From NCBI GenBank assembly GCA_955652845.1, contig CATPBY010000544.1, positions 1-12,419 of the forward strand: a stretch of 12,419 nucleotides of DNA, given 5' to 3'. Of the stretch, positions 1-6,291 are shown one piece after another. The stretch comes from an uncultured Terriglobales bacterium (GTDB lineage: Bacteria > Acidobacteriota > Terriglobia > Terriglobales > Acidobacteriaceae). Numbering within the stretch: the first letter of the stretch is position 1; every line of letters begins with the position of its first letter. A program made the translations under genes and the position numbers. The notes under the pieces were generated by a model, which worked only from the letters and a program-made list of their open reading frames with translations, did no database searches and was not told where the DNA came from.

Positions 1-1
1 C

Positions 2-709
2 GGATTGTTTCAATCGGCCAATGCGGGAACAATTTTCCTTGATGAAATCGGCGAGTTGCCGCCCGAGATGCAGGCCAAATTGTTGCGGGTGCTGCAGGAA
101 AAGGAAGTCCGCCCGGTCGGCAGTAATCAAAAGATAAAAGTCGATGTCCGGGTGATTGCAGCGACTAACCGCGACCTGGAGGCAGAATACAGAAATGGCA
201 CCTTCCGCAAGGATTTGTTCTTCCGCCTCAACGTCGTGACCGTGCATGTGCCTTCGCTGCGTGAGCGTCGATCAGACATTCCCATGCTGGTGCACTGGTT
301 TCTTGACCGTTACGCGAAAGGAGATTCAATCCAGGTCACCACGGGAGCCATGAAGTCGTTGCTGCAGTACGATTGGCCGGGAAACGTTCGCGAGTTGGAA
401 AACTGTATTGAGCGCGCGGTCGCACTCGGAGACCGGCGGATCATCGACATCAGGGATCTGCCTCCAGCCATAGCTTCGGCGTCTCCGGGGGTGGATTTGA
501 GTGGCGAATCGTCTTCGTCGGGGCTCTCTACCACTGATCTTGAGGACATCGAACGCGCAACCATTCAACGAGTCTTCGAACAAGTCAAAGGAGACAAGGC
601 TCTCGCCGGCAAAATGCTGGGCATCAGCCGGGCCACACTGTATCGCAAGCTCAAGCGCTACAACATAGGGTCGCGGGAAGCTGTTCCACCCAGCGCCGCC
701 CTGCAATAA
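2..709 (+). CDS. NtrC-family sigma-54-dependent transcriptional activator (5' partial)
   Basis: This is the C-terminal part of a bacterial enhancer-binding protein that uses ATP hydrolysis to remodel sigma-54 RNA polymerase. The frame is open to the window edge, reading GLFQSANAGTIFLDEIGELP, which is the Walker B region. It continues with sensor I (VIAATNRDL), the arginine-finger region (FRKDLFFRLNVV), the SLRER motif and sensor II (WPGNVRELEN). A Ser-rich linker leads into a Fis-type helix-turn-helix (AGKMLGISRATLYRKLKRY) at the C-terminus. The Walker A and GAFTGA motifs and the N-terminal sensory domain lie outside the window, so it cannot be said whether this is a phosphorylated response regulator or another type of activator. 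All visible AAA+ motifs look intact. It lies immediately upstream of a regulatory gene set on the same strand, with palindromes and a sigma-54-like promoter between them, so it may control that operon (inference). Confidence 0.95.
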   Translation, partial: GLFQSANAGTIFLDEIGELPPEMQAKLLRVLQEKEVRPVGSNQKIKVDVRVIAATNRDLEAEYRNGTFRKDLFFRLNVVTVHVPSLRERRSDIPMLVHWFLDRYAKGDSIQVTTGAMKSLLQYDWPGNVRELENCIERAVALGDRRIIDIRDLPPAIASASPGVDLSGESSSSGLSTTDLEDIERATIQRVFEQVKGDKALAGKMLGISRATLYRKLKRYNIGSREAVPPSAALQ

Positions 710-722
710 GCCGGGATAGAGC

Positions 723-759
723 GTGAGACGGCGTTTCACTGTGAGACGAAAAGTTTCGC
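723..759. promoter_or_regulatory. Tandem imperfect palindromes, candidate enhancer/operator
   Basis: Four related heptamers alternate in orientation: GTGAGAC (723-729), GTTTCAC (733-739), GTGAGAC (741-747) and GTTTCGC (753-759). The two GTGAGACG copies are exact direct repeats 18 bases apart. Each pairs with a following GTTTC(A/G)C to make an imperfect palindrome. The block starts 14 bases after the activator's stop codon. It lies about 75-100 bases upstream of a sigma-54-like promoter, the usual place for activator binding sites. The first pair could also fold as a 7-bp stem (one G-U pair) with a 3-base loop, but no T-run follows it, so a terminator is the less likely reading. Confidence 0.45.
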
Positions 760-829
760 AAAGCTTGATACAGCCAGCCTATCCTCCGAAGTACTCCTCG
801 GTTAATCAATAATTTACATACCACTGACT

Positions 830-846
830 TTGGTTGCGCTCGTGCA
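830..846 (+). promoter_or_regulatory. Candidate sigma-54 (-24/-12) promoter
   Basis: The sequence TTGGTTGCGCTCGTGCA carries GG at 832-833 and GC at 844-845, separated by exactly 10 bases, with TGCA at the -12 element. The CACG part of the -24 consensus is not matched. The two invariant dinucleotides and their spacing are right, but the overall match is moderate. Transcription would start near position 857, leaving a leader of roughly 87 bases before the PilZ-like gene. Support comes mainly from context: a sigma-54 activator gene and tandem palindromes lie directly upstream. No convincing sigma-70 promoter was seen in the same gap. Confidence 0.38.
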
Positions 847-943
847 TTGCACTCTTGCGATGCGGTCTGGGTGCCAAAGCCTTGCTAACCGGCAGGCCCG
901 GGAACCCAGGTCGCGTCGACCTTTGCGTCAATTGAGGTATTCA

Positions 944-1297
944 GTGCCCATTCAAGAGGCTCCCTCGCGAGCCCGCTCGCCCCGCGAAAGCTCTACCGCC
1001 AAACTGGCCAGGTTCTTTCCCGCGGCTAGTCCGGTTCGCATTCCGATTCTGTTAACCAGAGTGGTAGATGAAGGCAACGCTTTCACCGAAAGCACGGTGA
1101 TCGAGTTTGGCACCTCTCGCGAAGTGCTTTTCGTCTCAAACTTACCTTTAGAATTTGCCGACATGCTGCGAGTGCAGAATTCCGACGGGACGCTCGATAC
1201 CGAAGCCTCAGTCGTAGCGCTGCAATACACCGGCGGACGTACCGCAGTGGCGGCGCGCTTTACCCACGAAGTGACGAACTGGATTGTCAAACCATGA
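944..1297 (+). CDS. Small PilZ-like domain protein (degenerate)
   Basis: This is a 117-residue protein starting at GTG, preceded by GAGGT with 5 bases of spacing. A TTG at 830 in the same frame would add an Arg-rich, unconserved-looking N-terminus and overlap the candidate promoter, so GTG is preferred. Residues 1-30 are Arg/Ser/Ala-rich. Residues 31-117 alternate short beta-like stretches (VRIPILL, TVIEF, REVLFVS, DMLRVQ, ASVVALQY, AVAARF) in the manner of a PilZ barrel, and end in NWIVKP. The standard c-di-GMP signature (RxxxR followed by D/NxSxxG) is not evident: where D/NxSxxG should be, the protein reads IEFGTSREVL. It may therefore be a non-binding PilZ-like adaptor. Its stop codon overlaps the next start (ATGA), indicating translational coupling. 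The fold call is from pattern recognition only. Confidence 0.6.
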   Translation: MPIQEAPSRARSPRESSTAKLARFFPAASPVRIPILLTRVVDEGNAFTESTVIEFGTSREVLFVSNLPLEFADMLRVQNSDGTLDTEASVVALQYTGGRTAVAARFTHEVTNWIVKP

Positions 1298-2340
1298 CTG
1301 TGACCCCTCAAGATTTGCATAGCGAATGGCGCGCGGCGCGCCTGCTCTATCCCTTATACGCGGCTCTAGCCAGGGAATTCGTGATTGATCTGCCACCCTG
1401 TAGAGACCTGGAGAACTGCGAGCAGCCTCCGTCGCAAGAATCAGCCGATCTGGCGCGAGACTGGTTCGAGGAGATGGACCAGCGGATACAAGTGCATCAG
1501 TTGCGCCAGTTCCTTCAAACCACCATCCTGACCAGCGAGGAGGCTTTGCGGGCCTTGCTTGAGCACCATTTGCGCAAGGAAGAACGCAATCCCTCCGACC
1601 GGGACAAGATCGATTTTCTGCTGGTGCAGTTCTTTTCGCATTGTGCCCCATCGCGGCTGGAGGATGGGGATGTGGATATGGACTATGTGGCACAGGTGCT
1701 CGATCCGGTGGTTTCTGCTCCTGATTTGACCGTACCGGACTGGCTCAAACCTCTGGACACATTTATGGAAGCGGCGGAAGGTTGCCGCAGCCTGAACGAG
1801 CTGCTGAGCAGCGGCATCCTGGAAAAAGGAAGAAAACTCAAAGTTTCCTCTGGCGACAACTACTTTCAGCCGGCCGCCATGGTGGCATTTGCCCGTTTCA
1901 GTTTCCTGATGCGCCGGGTATTTTTCCGCCTTATGCACCAGGACCTGAATGCGATTGTGGACGGACTGCGCGATTTGGAGGCGCGGGGCGTCAGTACTCT
2001 GGACTGCCGCGCGGCCCAATTTTCCGCCGACGAGCCAATCGCCCGCCTGCGGATGATCTGCCAGTCATGGAAAGTGATGTTTCATGCCGAGTACTCCTCC
2101 GGCCAGCCCCTGCGCATGTTGGTCGACTTGCGCAATGTAGTTGATGCGGCCCTGGCGCGGAGCGCTAAGGGCGCCTCAGGCAAAACAACCGCCGCACAAG
2201 CGCGCGCGGCTGCCGCTGGCGCCGATGGCGACGCTGGCGGAAACGCCCCTGAATTTGAAGTTTCCGGAAACGCGCAAAGCTGGGATGAAGATGCCGTCGC
2301 CGGACATGCGGTGGGATTCGAAGACGACAACAAGAATTAG
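1294..2340 (+). CDS. Unrecognised 348-residue cytoplasmic protein
   Basis: I do not recognise this family. The start ATG overlaps the stop of the PilZ-like gene (ATGA). The upstream ribosome-binding signal is weak, so translation probably depends on coupling. Residues 1-285 look globular and mainly helical, rich in Leu, Glu, Arg and aromatic residues (for example WFEEMDQRIQVHQLRQFLQ near 87-105, and FARFSFLMRRVFFRLMHQDL near 199-218). From about residue 290 the chain becomes low complexity: an Ala/Gly-rich segment, then an acidic tail rich in Asp and Glu. No signal peptide, transmembrane helix or nucleotide-binding motif is visible. It sits between a PilZ-like protein and a receiver/H-box protein, so a scaffolding or signalling role is plausible, but this is inferred from neighbours only. 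Confidence 0.82.
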   Translation: MTVTPQDLHSEWRAARLLYPLYAALAREFVIDLPPCRDLENCEQPPSQESADLARDWFEEMDQRIQVHQLRQFLQTTILTSEEALRALLEHHLRKEERNPSDRDKIDFLLVQFFSHCAPSRLEDGDVDMDYVAQVLDPVVSAPDLTVPDWLKPLDTFMEAAEGCRSLNELLSSGILEKGRKLKVSSGDNYFQPAAMVAFARFSFLMRRVFFRLMHQDLNAIVDGLRDLEARGVSTLDCRAAQFSADEPIARLRMICQSWKVMFHAEYSSGQPLRMLVDLRNVVDAALARSAKGASGKTTAAQARAAAAGADGDAGGNAPEFEVSGNAQSWDEDAVAGHAVGFEDDNKN

Positions 2341-2348
2341 AGTGCGTC

Positions 2349-3053
2349 ATGAATACGGAGAACGACAGAGTGGAGCAGCCCACCGTACTGATTGTTTCTG
2401 ATGACCGCGAGTTTTCGCGCTCCGTGGTTGGGCGCTGGCAGTCTGAGCGCAACGTGCCGCCTTTTACCCTGATGAGCAGCGATCTTTGCCGGGATCTGGC
2501 CGCGGATACCTTCGCAGTGGCGATCGCCGGCGCGATCCGCCCAGAAATTTGTCCCGCAGTGCTTGCGGCGCTTGATCCATCCGGCAAGCCAGTTGTGTTT
2601 GTGTGCGATGGAAATCAATCCCCGCAAACAGTGCGCGAGACATTGCCACGAGTCATGGTTCTGCGGCAGCACGAAGGCTGGCTGGACGCGCTGATCCTGG
2701 TTGCCGCTGAGGCTCTTAGACTTTGCCAGGTCCTCGAGCGTGCACAACGAGCCGAGCAAGCCAACAAACTGCTGGAACGCCAGGCAACGCTCGGCCGCTA
2801 CGTGCTCGAGATGCGGCACACCCTGAACAATGCCCTTACTTCGGTGCTCGGCAACTCTGAGCTCCTGCTTCTGGAATCGGGATCGTTTTCTGCGGTGGCG
2901 CGCTCGCAGATCGAAACCATTCGCAGCATGTCGGTGCGCATGCATGAGATTTTGCAACGATTTTCCTCGATCGAGAAAGAACTGAATGTTGTCGAGCGAC
3001 AGGCAGAAAGAGATTCCGGAATGAAGTCGCGGAGCACGGCCGCCAGTTTGTAG
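2349..3053 (+). CDS. Degenerate receiver fused to histidine-kinase H-box (DHp-like) domain, no ATPase domain
   Basis: This 234-residue protein begins 8 bases after the previous stop. Residues 11-125 resemble a response-regulator receiver: TVLIVSDDREFSRSVV carries the acidic pair (D18, D19). The position of the phospho-accepting Asp reads FAVAIAGAIRP, with no Asp, and the usual KP after beta-5 is absent (VLRQHEGWLDAL), so phosphorylation looks impossible. Residues 125-150 are a charged coiled-coil-like helix. Residues 150-215 match the HisKA helical hairpin, with H157 in RHTLNNALTSVLGNSELLLL. The acidic residue that normally follows the His is Thr158, while N161 at His+4 is kept. The protein ends about 75 residues after His157, so there is no room for a catalytic HATPase domain. 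It could be a phosphotransfer or dimerisation adaptor, or a phosphatase-like or decoy partner for another kinase; this is inference. Confidence 0.75.
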   Translation: MNTENDRVEQPTVLIVSDDREFSRSVVGRWQSERNVPPFTLMSSDLCRDLAADTFAVAIAGAIRPEICPAVLAALDPSGKPVVFVCDGNQSPQTVRETLPRVMVLRQHEGWLDALILVAAEALRLCQVLERAQRAEQANKLLERQATLGRYVLEMRHTLNNALTSVLGNSELLLLESGSFSAVARSQIETIRSMSVRMHEILQRFSSIEKELNVVERQAERDSGMKSRSTAASL

Positions 3054-3070
3054 CGGCCATAACATCAGCC

Positions 3071-3117
3071 CTCCCCCCAGTCCGCCTGCAAAGCCGCGCT
3101 TCATACAGTGGGGGGAG
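3071..3117 (+). promoter_or_regulatory. Leader hairpin that could mask the methyltransferase ribosome-binding site
   Basis: CTCCCCCCA (3071-3079) and TGGGGGGAG (3109-3117) are perfect 9-base complements, 7 of the pairs being G-C. The 29-base loop contains a small inner hairpin (AAGC/GCTT, 3091-3101). The 3' arm contains the GGAG (3114-3117) that serves as Shine-Dalgarno for the ATG 8 bases on. In the folded RNA this site would be hidden. The 5' arm begins 17 bases after the preceding stop, so a ribosome terminating there might only partly disturb it. No T-run follows, which argues against a terminator. Confidence 0.5.
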
Positions 3118-3125
3118 TTGCACCC

Positions 3126-3983
3126 ATGCACAGACCTTCGACGAGTGTGGCTATGCTGGAGCATCAGCTCTCCGAGCTTCGTCTCCTCCTGGAACGCAAA
3201 ACCGGAGTACTAGTCGATACGGCGACAGAAACTCTTGTCGAGGTGGCAGAAGAGCATCTGCAATCGCGGCATCTGGCCTCGGCCGAAGAGCTGCTGGCGC
3301 GATTGCATTTATCGGATGCGGAATGCGAGAGTCTGGCAGCCCGATTGATGGACGGAACAACCGGGTTCTTTCGTTATCCCGTGGCATACGAAACCCTGGC
3401 TGGAGTCGCACTGCCAGAACTACTGAAACGCCGCAACGGCGACCAGCCGCGAGCGGTCCGCATCTGGAGCGCGGGTTGCTCGACTGGGGAAGAACCTTAC
3501 TCGATCGCCATAGCGGTCTGCGAAGCAATGAACTGCAATGGCGGATGCAACGTGCACGTGGTCGCCAGCGATATTCGTCCCGACGCTCTGAAAGCCGCCC
3601 AGCGTGGTCTCTATCCGGAAAGTGAACTGCAGCGCGTCCCGCGTCAAATTGTGCAAACATACTTTGCTAAGGTCAGCGGTCACCTTCTGGTGAAGCCGCG
3701 CTTACGCAATCTGGTGACATTTTCAAGCATGAACCTGGCGCAGCCGGCGTACCTCGGACAGTTTGATTTCATCTTCTGCATGGATGTTCTACCACGGTTC
3801 TCCACCGCACAGCGCATTGCCCTTGCCCAGCGTTTGTACCTTTACCTGCAACCCGGCGGATACCTTTTCCTGGGACAAAGAGAAAAGATACCGTCCGCGG
3901 ACGTGCCCTTTAACTCCCGCCAGAACAAAGACTATGTGATTTATCAAAAACCGCTTGCGGCTGGGGCGAAAACCGGAAGATAG
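3126..3983 (+). CDS. CheR-type S-adenosylmethionine-dependent methyltransferase
   Basis: This is a 285-residue protein of the chemotaxis receptor methyltransferase family, which transfers methyl groups from SAM to glutamate side chains. An N-terminal helical region (1-75) leads to TTGFFRYP (78-85), the CheR FFR motif. The SAM-binding loop follows as IWSAGCSTGEEPYS (113-126), then ASD (147-149) and the AAQRGLYP segment (157-164). The expected CRNVLIYF motif appears as FCMDVLPRF (217-225), so the Arg-Asn pair is Met-Asp. The GGYLFLG strand (244-250) is present. The ATG is chosen for its GGAG at 8 bases and because the domain begins soon after; a GTG 18 bases upstream would lie inside the hairpin. 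No chemoreceptor, CheA or CheW lies in the window, so the substrate is unknown. It is probably the last gene of the island operon. Confidence 0.88.
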   Translation: MHRPSTSVAMLEHQLSELRLLLERKTGVLVDTATETLVEVAEEHLQSRHLASAEELLARLHLSDAECESLAARLMDGTTGFFRYPVAYETLAGVALPELLKRRNGDQPRAVRIWSAGCSTGEEPYSIAIAVCEAMNCNGGCNVHVVASDIRPDALKAAQRGLYPESELQRVPRQIVQTYFAKVSGHLLVKPRLRNLVTFSSMNLAQPAYLGQFDFIFCMDVLPRFSTAQRIALAQRLYLYLQPGGYLFLGQREKIPSADVPFNSRQNKDYVIYQKPLAAGAKTGR

Positions 3984-4090
3984 AACCTTCGCCCAAAGCA
4001 TGGGTCGGATTATCGCGCAACGATTAAGGCGCGTGTCAAAGTCCCATTGGGCGTCGCAGTACGAAAACTATTTTTCTTTGATCTAGGCCG

Positions 4091-4111
4091 AGCGCGGGGG
4101 AGCCCCGCGCT
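4091..4111. terminator. GC-rich hairpin between convergent genes
   Basis: AGCGCGGGG and CCCCGCGCT form a perfect 9-bp stem around a 3-base loop. It starts 3 bases beyond the uvrB stop codon on the minus strand and lies about 107 bases beyond the methyltransferase stop on the plus strand. Neither side has a clean downstream T-run. It is a strong structure in the right place for bidirectional termination or 3'-end protection, but not a classical intrinsic terminator. Confidence 0.5.
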
Positions 4112-4114
4112 AAC

Positions 4115-6106
4115 TCACGCGAACAAAAACTCTTTCGTCCGCAACTCCTTGATTGAGTCTCTCAGCTTGGCTGCCTTCTCGAATTCAAACCGCTTCGCCG
4201 CCTCGCGCATGTCGCTCTCCAGCTTGACCACGTAGGCGTCCAGTTCTTCCTGCGATTTGAATTCCGGTATTCCTTCAGCTTCGTCTCCAGTCAGGTCAGC
4301 GTAATCAGCTTCAACAATGCGCGCCAGGGACATATCCAGCGGCCGCACGATGGATTCCGGCGTAATCCCGTTGGCATCGTTGTAGGCCTGCTGGATGGCG
4401 CGCCGGCGATCGGTCTCGCCGATTGCTTTTTTCATCGAGTCCGTCATGCGATCGGCGTAGAGGATTGCGCGGCCGTTCAAATTACGGGCGCAGCGGCCGA
4501 TGGTTTGAATCAGCGATCCGCCCGAACGCAGGAAGCCTTCTTTATCTGCATCCAGGATCGCGACCAGCGAAACTTCGGGCAGGTCAAGGCCTTCGCGCAA
4601 CAGATTGATTCCAATCAGCACATCAAACTCGCCCTTGCGCAGATCGCGGAGGATTTTCACCCGCTCCAGGGTTTCGATTTCGGAATGCATGTAGCGGCAC
4701 TTCACCCCAACTTCGCTGTAATACTCTGCCAGGTCTTCAGCCATGCGCTTGGTGAGGGTGGTGACCAGAACGCGCTCGCCGCGGGCCACACGGTTGCGGA
4801 TCTCATGCAGCAGGTCATCGATTTGTCCTTTAACTGGACGGACTTCGGTCGGAGGATCCACCAGGCCCGTCGGCCGGATGATCTGCTCAACCACCACGCC
4901 TGCGGACTTGGTCAATTCATATGGGCCTGGAGTCGCCGAGACGTAGACCATCTGATTCATGCGATGCTCGAACTCTTCAAAGGTCAGAGGACGATTGTCG
5001 AGTGCCGATGGCATGCGGAATCCGTACTCCACCAGAGTTTCCTTGCGCGAGCGGTCGCCGTGATACATGCCGTGCAACTGGGGAACGGTCTGGTGCGATT
5101 CGTCGATAAACATCAGGTAGTCGCGCGGAAAATAATCGAGCAGCGTCGGCGGAGGTTCCCCCGGCAGGCGGCCGGTAAAATGCCGTGAATAGTTTTCAAT
5201 GCCATGGCAATAGCCCATGGCCCGGATCATTTCCAAATCGTACATTGTGCGCTGGTGAATCCGTTGTGCTTCCACCAGCCGGCCCTGCTTCTCAAGTTCG
5301 GCTTCCCACCAGGCCAACTCCTCCCTGATGGATTGGACCGCCCGATCCCGAGTTTCGGGCTTCATCACGTAGTGGGTTTTGGGATAAATCGGGAGGCGCA
5401 TGTATTTCTGCTTCACGGTGCCGAAGAGAGGATCAATCTGGGAGAGCGATTCAACCTCGTCGCCCCAGAGTTCCACGCGATACGCCATGTCGTCGTAGGT
5501 GGGGAAAATTTCAATGACGTCGCCACGCACCCGAAAAGTACCGCGCCGGAAGTCGCCATCGGTGCGCTCGTAAAGAATTTCTACCAGCTTGCGGGTGATG
5601 TCCTCGCGCTTGATCTTCTGCCCTTTTTCCAGAAAGAGCAGCATGCCGTAGTAGGCCTCCGGAGACCCGAGCCCGTAAATACAGCTCACCGAGGCAACGA
5701 TGAGGCAGTCACGCCGCTCGAAAAGCGAGCGCGTGGCGGACAGCCGCAGCTTGTCAAGTTCGTCATTGATGGTGGCTTCCTTCTCGATGTAGAGGTCGGC
5801 TGCGGGGACATACGCTTCTGGCTGGTAGTAGTCGTAGTAAGAGACAAAATATTCCACCGCGTTGTGCGGAAAGAAGCTCTTGAATTCGTGGTAGAGCTGG
5901 GCTGCAAGGGTCTTGTTGTGCGCCATCACGACCGTAGGACGGTTCACCGCCTCGATCACCTTCGCCATGGTGTAGGTTTTGCCGGATCCCGTCACTCCCA
6001 GCAGGACTTGATGTTGCTCACGTTCGAACAGACCTCTCGATAAGGACTCAATCGCGGTCGCCTGATCACCACGCGGCTTATAGTCACTTACTAGTTTGAA
6101 ATCCAT
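4115..6106 (-). CDS. uvrB: UvrB, excinuclease ABC subunit B
   Basis: This is the DNA damage-verification helicase of nucleotide excision repair. UvrA loads it on lesions, and UvrC then makes the incisions. The protein is full length at 663 residues. Walker A is GVTGSGKT (37-44). The beta-hairpin region includes YYDYYQPEAYVP (90-101). Walker B is FIDESH (333-338), SATPG lies at 390-394, and helicase motif VI is QTIGRCARN (534-542). A C-terminal UVR motif spans about 620-655 (FEKAAKLRDSIKELR). Motif VI normally reads QTIGRAARN, so Cys539 is a small departure. The start MDFKLVSDYKPRGDQ is typical for the family; the ribosome-binding site (AAGAG, 7 bases upstream) is modest. The gene stands alone between convergent neighbours on one side and a closed run on the other. 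Confidence 0.98.
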   Translation of the reverse strand: MDFKLVSDYKPRGDQATAIESLSRGLFEREQHQVLLGVTGSGKTYTMAKVIEAVNRPTVVMAHNKTLAAQLYHEFKSFFPHNAVEYFVSYYDYYQPEAYVPAADLYIEKEATINDELDKLRLSATRSLFERRDCLIVASVSCIYGLGSPEAYYGMLLFLEKGQKIKREDITRKLVEILYERTDGDFRRGTFRVRGDVIEIFPTYDDMAYRVELWGDEVESLSQIDPLFGTVKQKYMRLPIYPKTHYVMKPETRDRAVQSIREELAWWEAELEKQGRLVEAQRIHQRTMYDLEMIRAMGYCHGIENYSRHFTGRLPGEPPPTLLDYFPRDYLMFIDESHQTVPQLHGMYHGDRSRKETLVEYGFRMPSALDNRPLTFEEFEHRMNQMVYVSATPGPYELTKSAGVVVEQIIRPTGLVDPPTEVRPVKGQIDDLLHEIRNRVARGERVLVTTLTKRMAEDLAEYYSEVGVKCRYMHSEIETLERVKILRDLRKGEFDVLIGINLLREGLDLPEVSLVAILDADKEGFLRSGGSLIQTIGRCARNLNGRAILYADRMTDSMKKAIGETDRRRAIQQAYNDANGITPESIVRPLDMSLARIVEADYADLTGDEAEGIPEFKSQEELDAYVVKLESDMREAAKRFEFEKAAKLRDSIKELRTKEFLFA

Positions 6107-6178
6107 AAGAGAGCTCTTGGCTTTCTAGCCTCGCCACTCGCCCTGCAGAAGCGAATTTGAACGAGAAGATATCTCTTG

Positions 6179-6208
6179 ATTATATCGTGGGCTTGTCGCC
6201 GGACGGCG
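6179..6208 (-). promoter_or_regulatory. Candidate uvrB promoter with overlapping palindrome
   Basis: On the minus strand a perfect TATAAT (6184-6179) lies 72 bases upstream of the uvrB ATG. No good TTGACA is found 16-18 bases further up. In its place is CGCCGTCCGGCG (6208-6197), an inverted repeat with 5-base arms that covers the expected -35 hexamer. This could be an operator or the site of an activator. A second small palindrome, AGATATCT (6167-6174), falls near the expected start point. Confidence 0.45.
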
Positions 6209-6230
6209 GGATGCGATTGGAGTCAGCGCG

Positions 6231-6265
6231 AAAACGAAGCGGCGCGAAGGAAATCTCCGCGCCGC
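6231..6265 (-). terminator. Probable rho-independent terminator of the receiver-TonB run
   Basis: Read on the minus strand, GCGGCGCG (6265-6258) pairs perfectly with CGCGCCGC (6246-6239) around an 11-base loop. It is followed by TTCGTTTT (6238-6231). It starts 26 bases beyond the stop codon of the larger receiver-TonB gene. The stem is strong and the T-tract interrupted, so termination is likely but efficiency is uncertain. Confidence 0.6.
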
Positions 6266-6291
6266 CCAAAAGTTTCAGCTGAGTTAGAAAT

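Noticed and set aside
326..739. Open frame antisense to the NtrC-type activator
   Set aside because: The sense strand encodes conserved AAA+ and helix-turn-helix motifs throughout this region.
869..885. TGGGTGCCAAAGCCTTGC as a second sigma-54 promoter
   Set aside because: The distance between its GG and GC is 12 bases rather than the required 10.
830..943. N-terminal extension of the PilZ-like protein from a TTG start
   Set aside because: It lacks a ribosome-binding site, is Arg-rich and structureless, and overlaps the sigma-54-like element. The GTG at 944 has a well-spaced GAGGT.
1441..2019. Open frame (192 residues) antisense to the 348-residue protein
   Set aside because: The sense gene is coupled to its neighbour by an ATGA overlap and lies in an operon; the antisense product shows nothing recognisable.
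2337..3164. Long open frame (275 residues) on the minus strand
   Set aside because: It is antisense to the receiver/H-box gene, whose sense product shows clear HisKA-like and receiver-like patterns. The antisense product is rich in His, Arg, Cys and Gln without any motif.
5204..6043. Long open frame (279 residues) on the plus strand
   Set aside because: It is antisense to uvrB, whose motifs are unambiguous across the whole stretch. The translation shows no domain and has no ribosome-binding site, so it is a by-product of uvrB codon composition.
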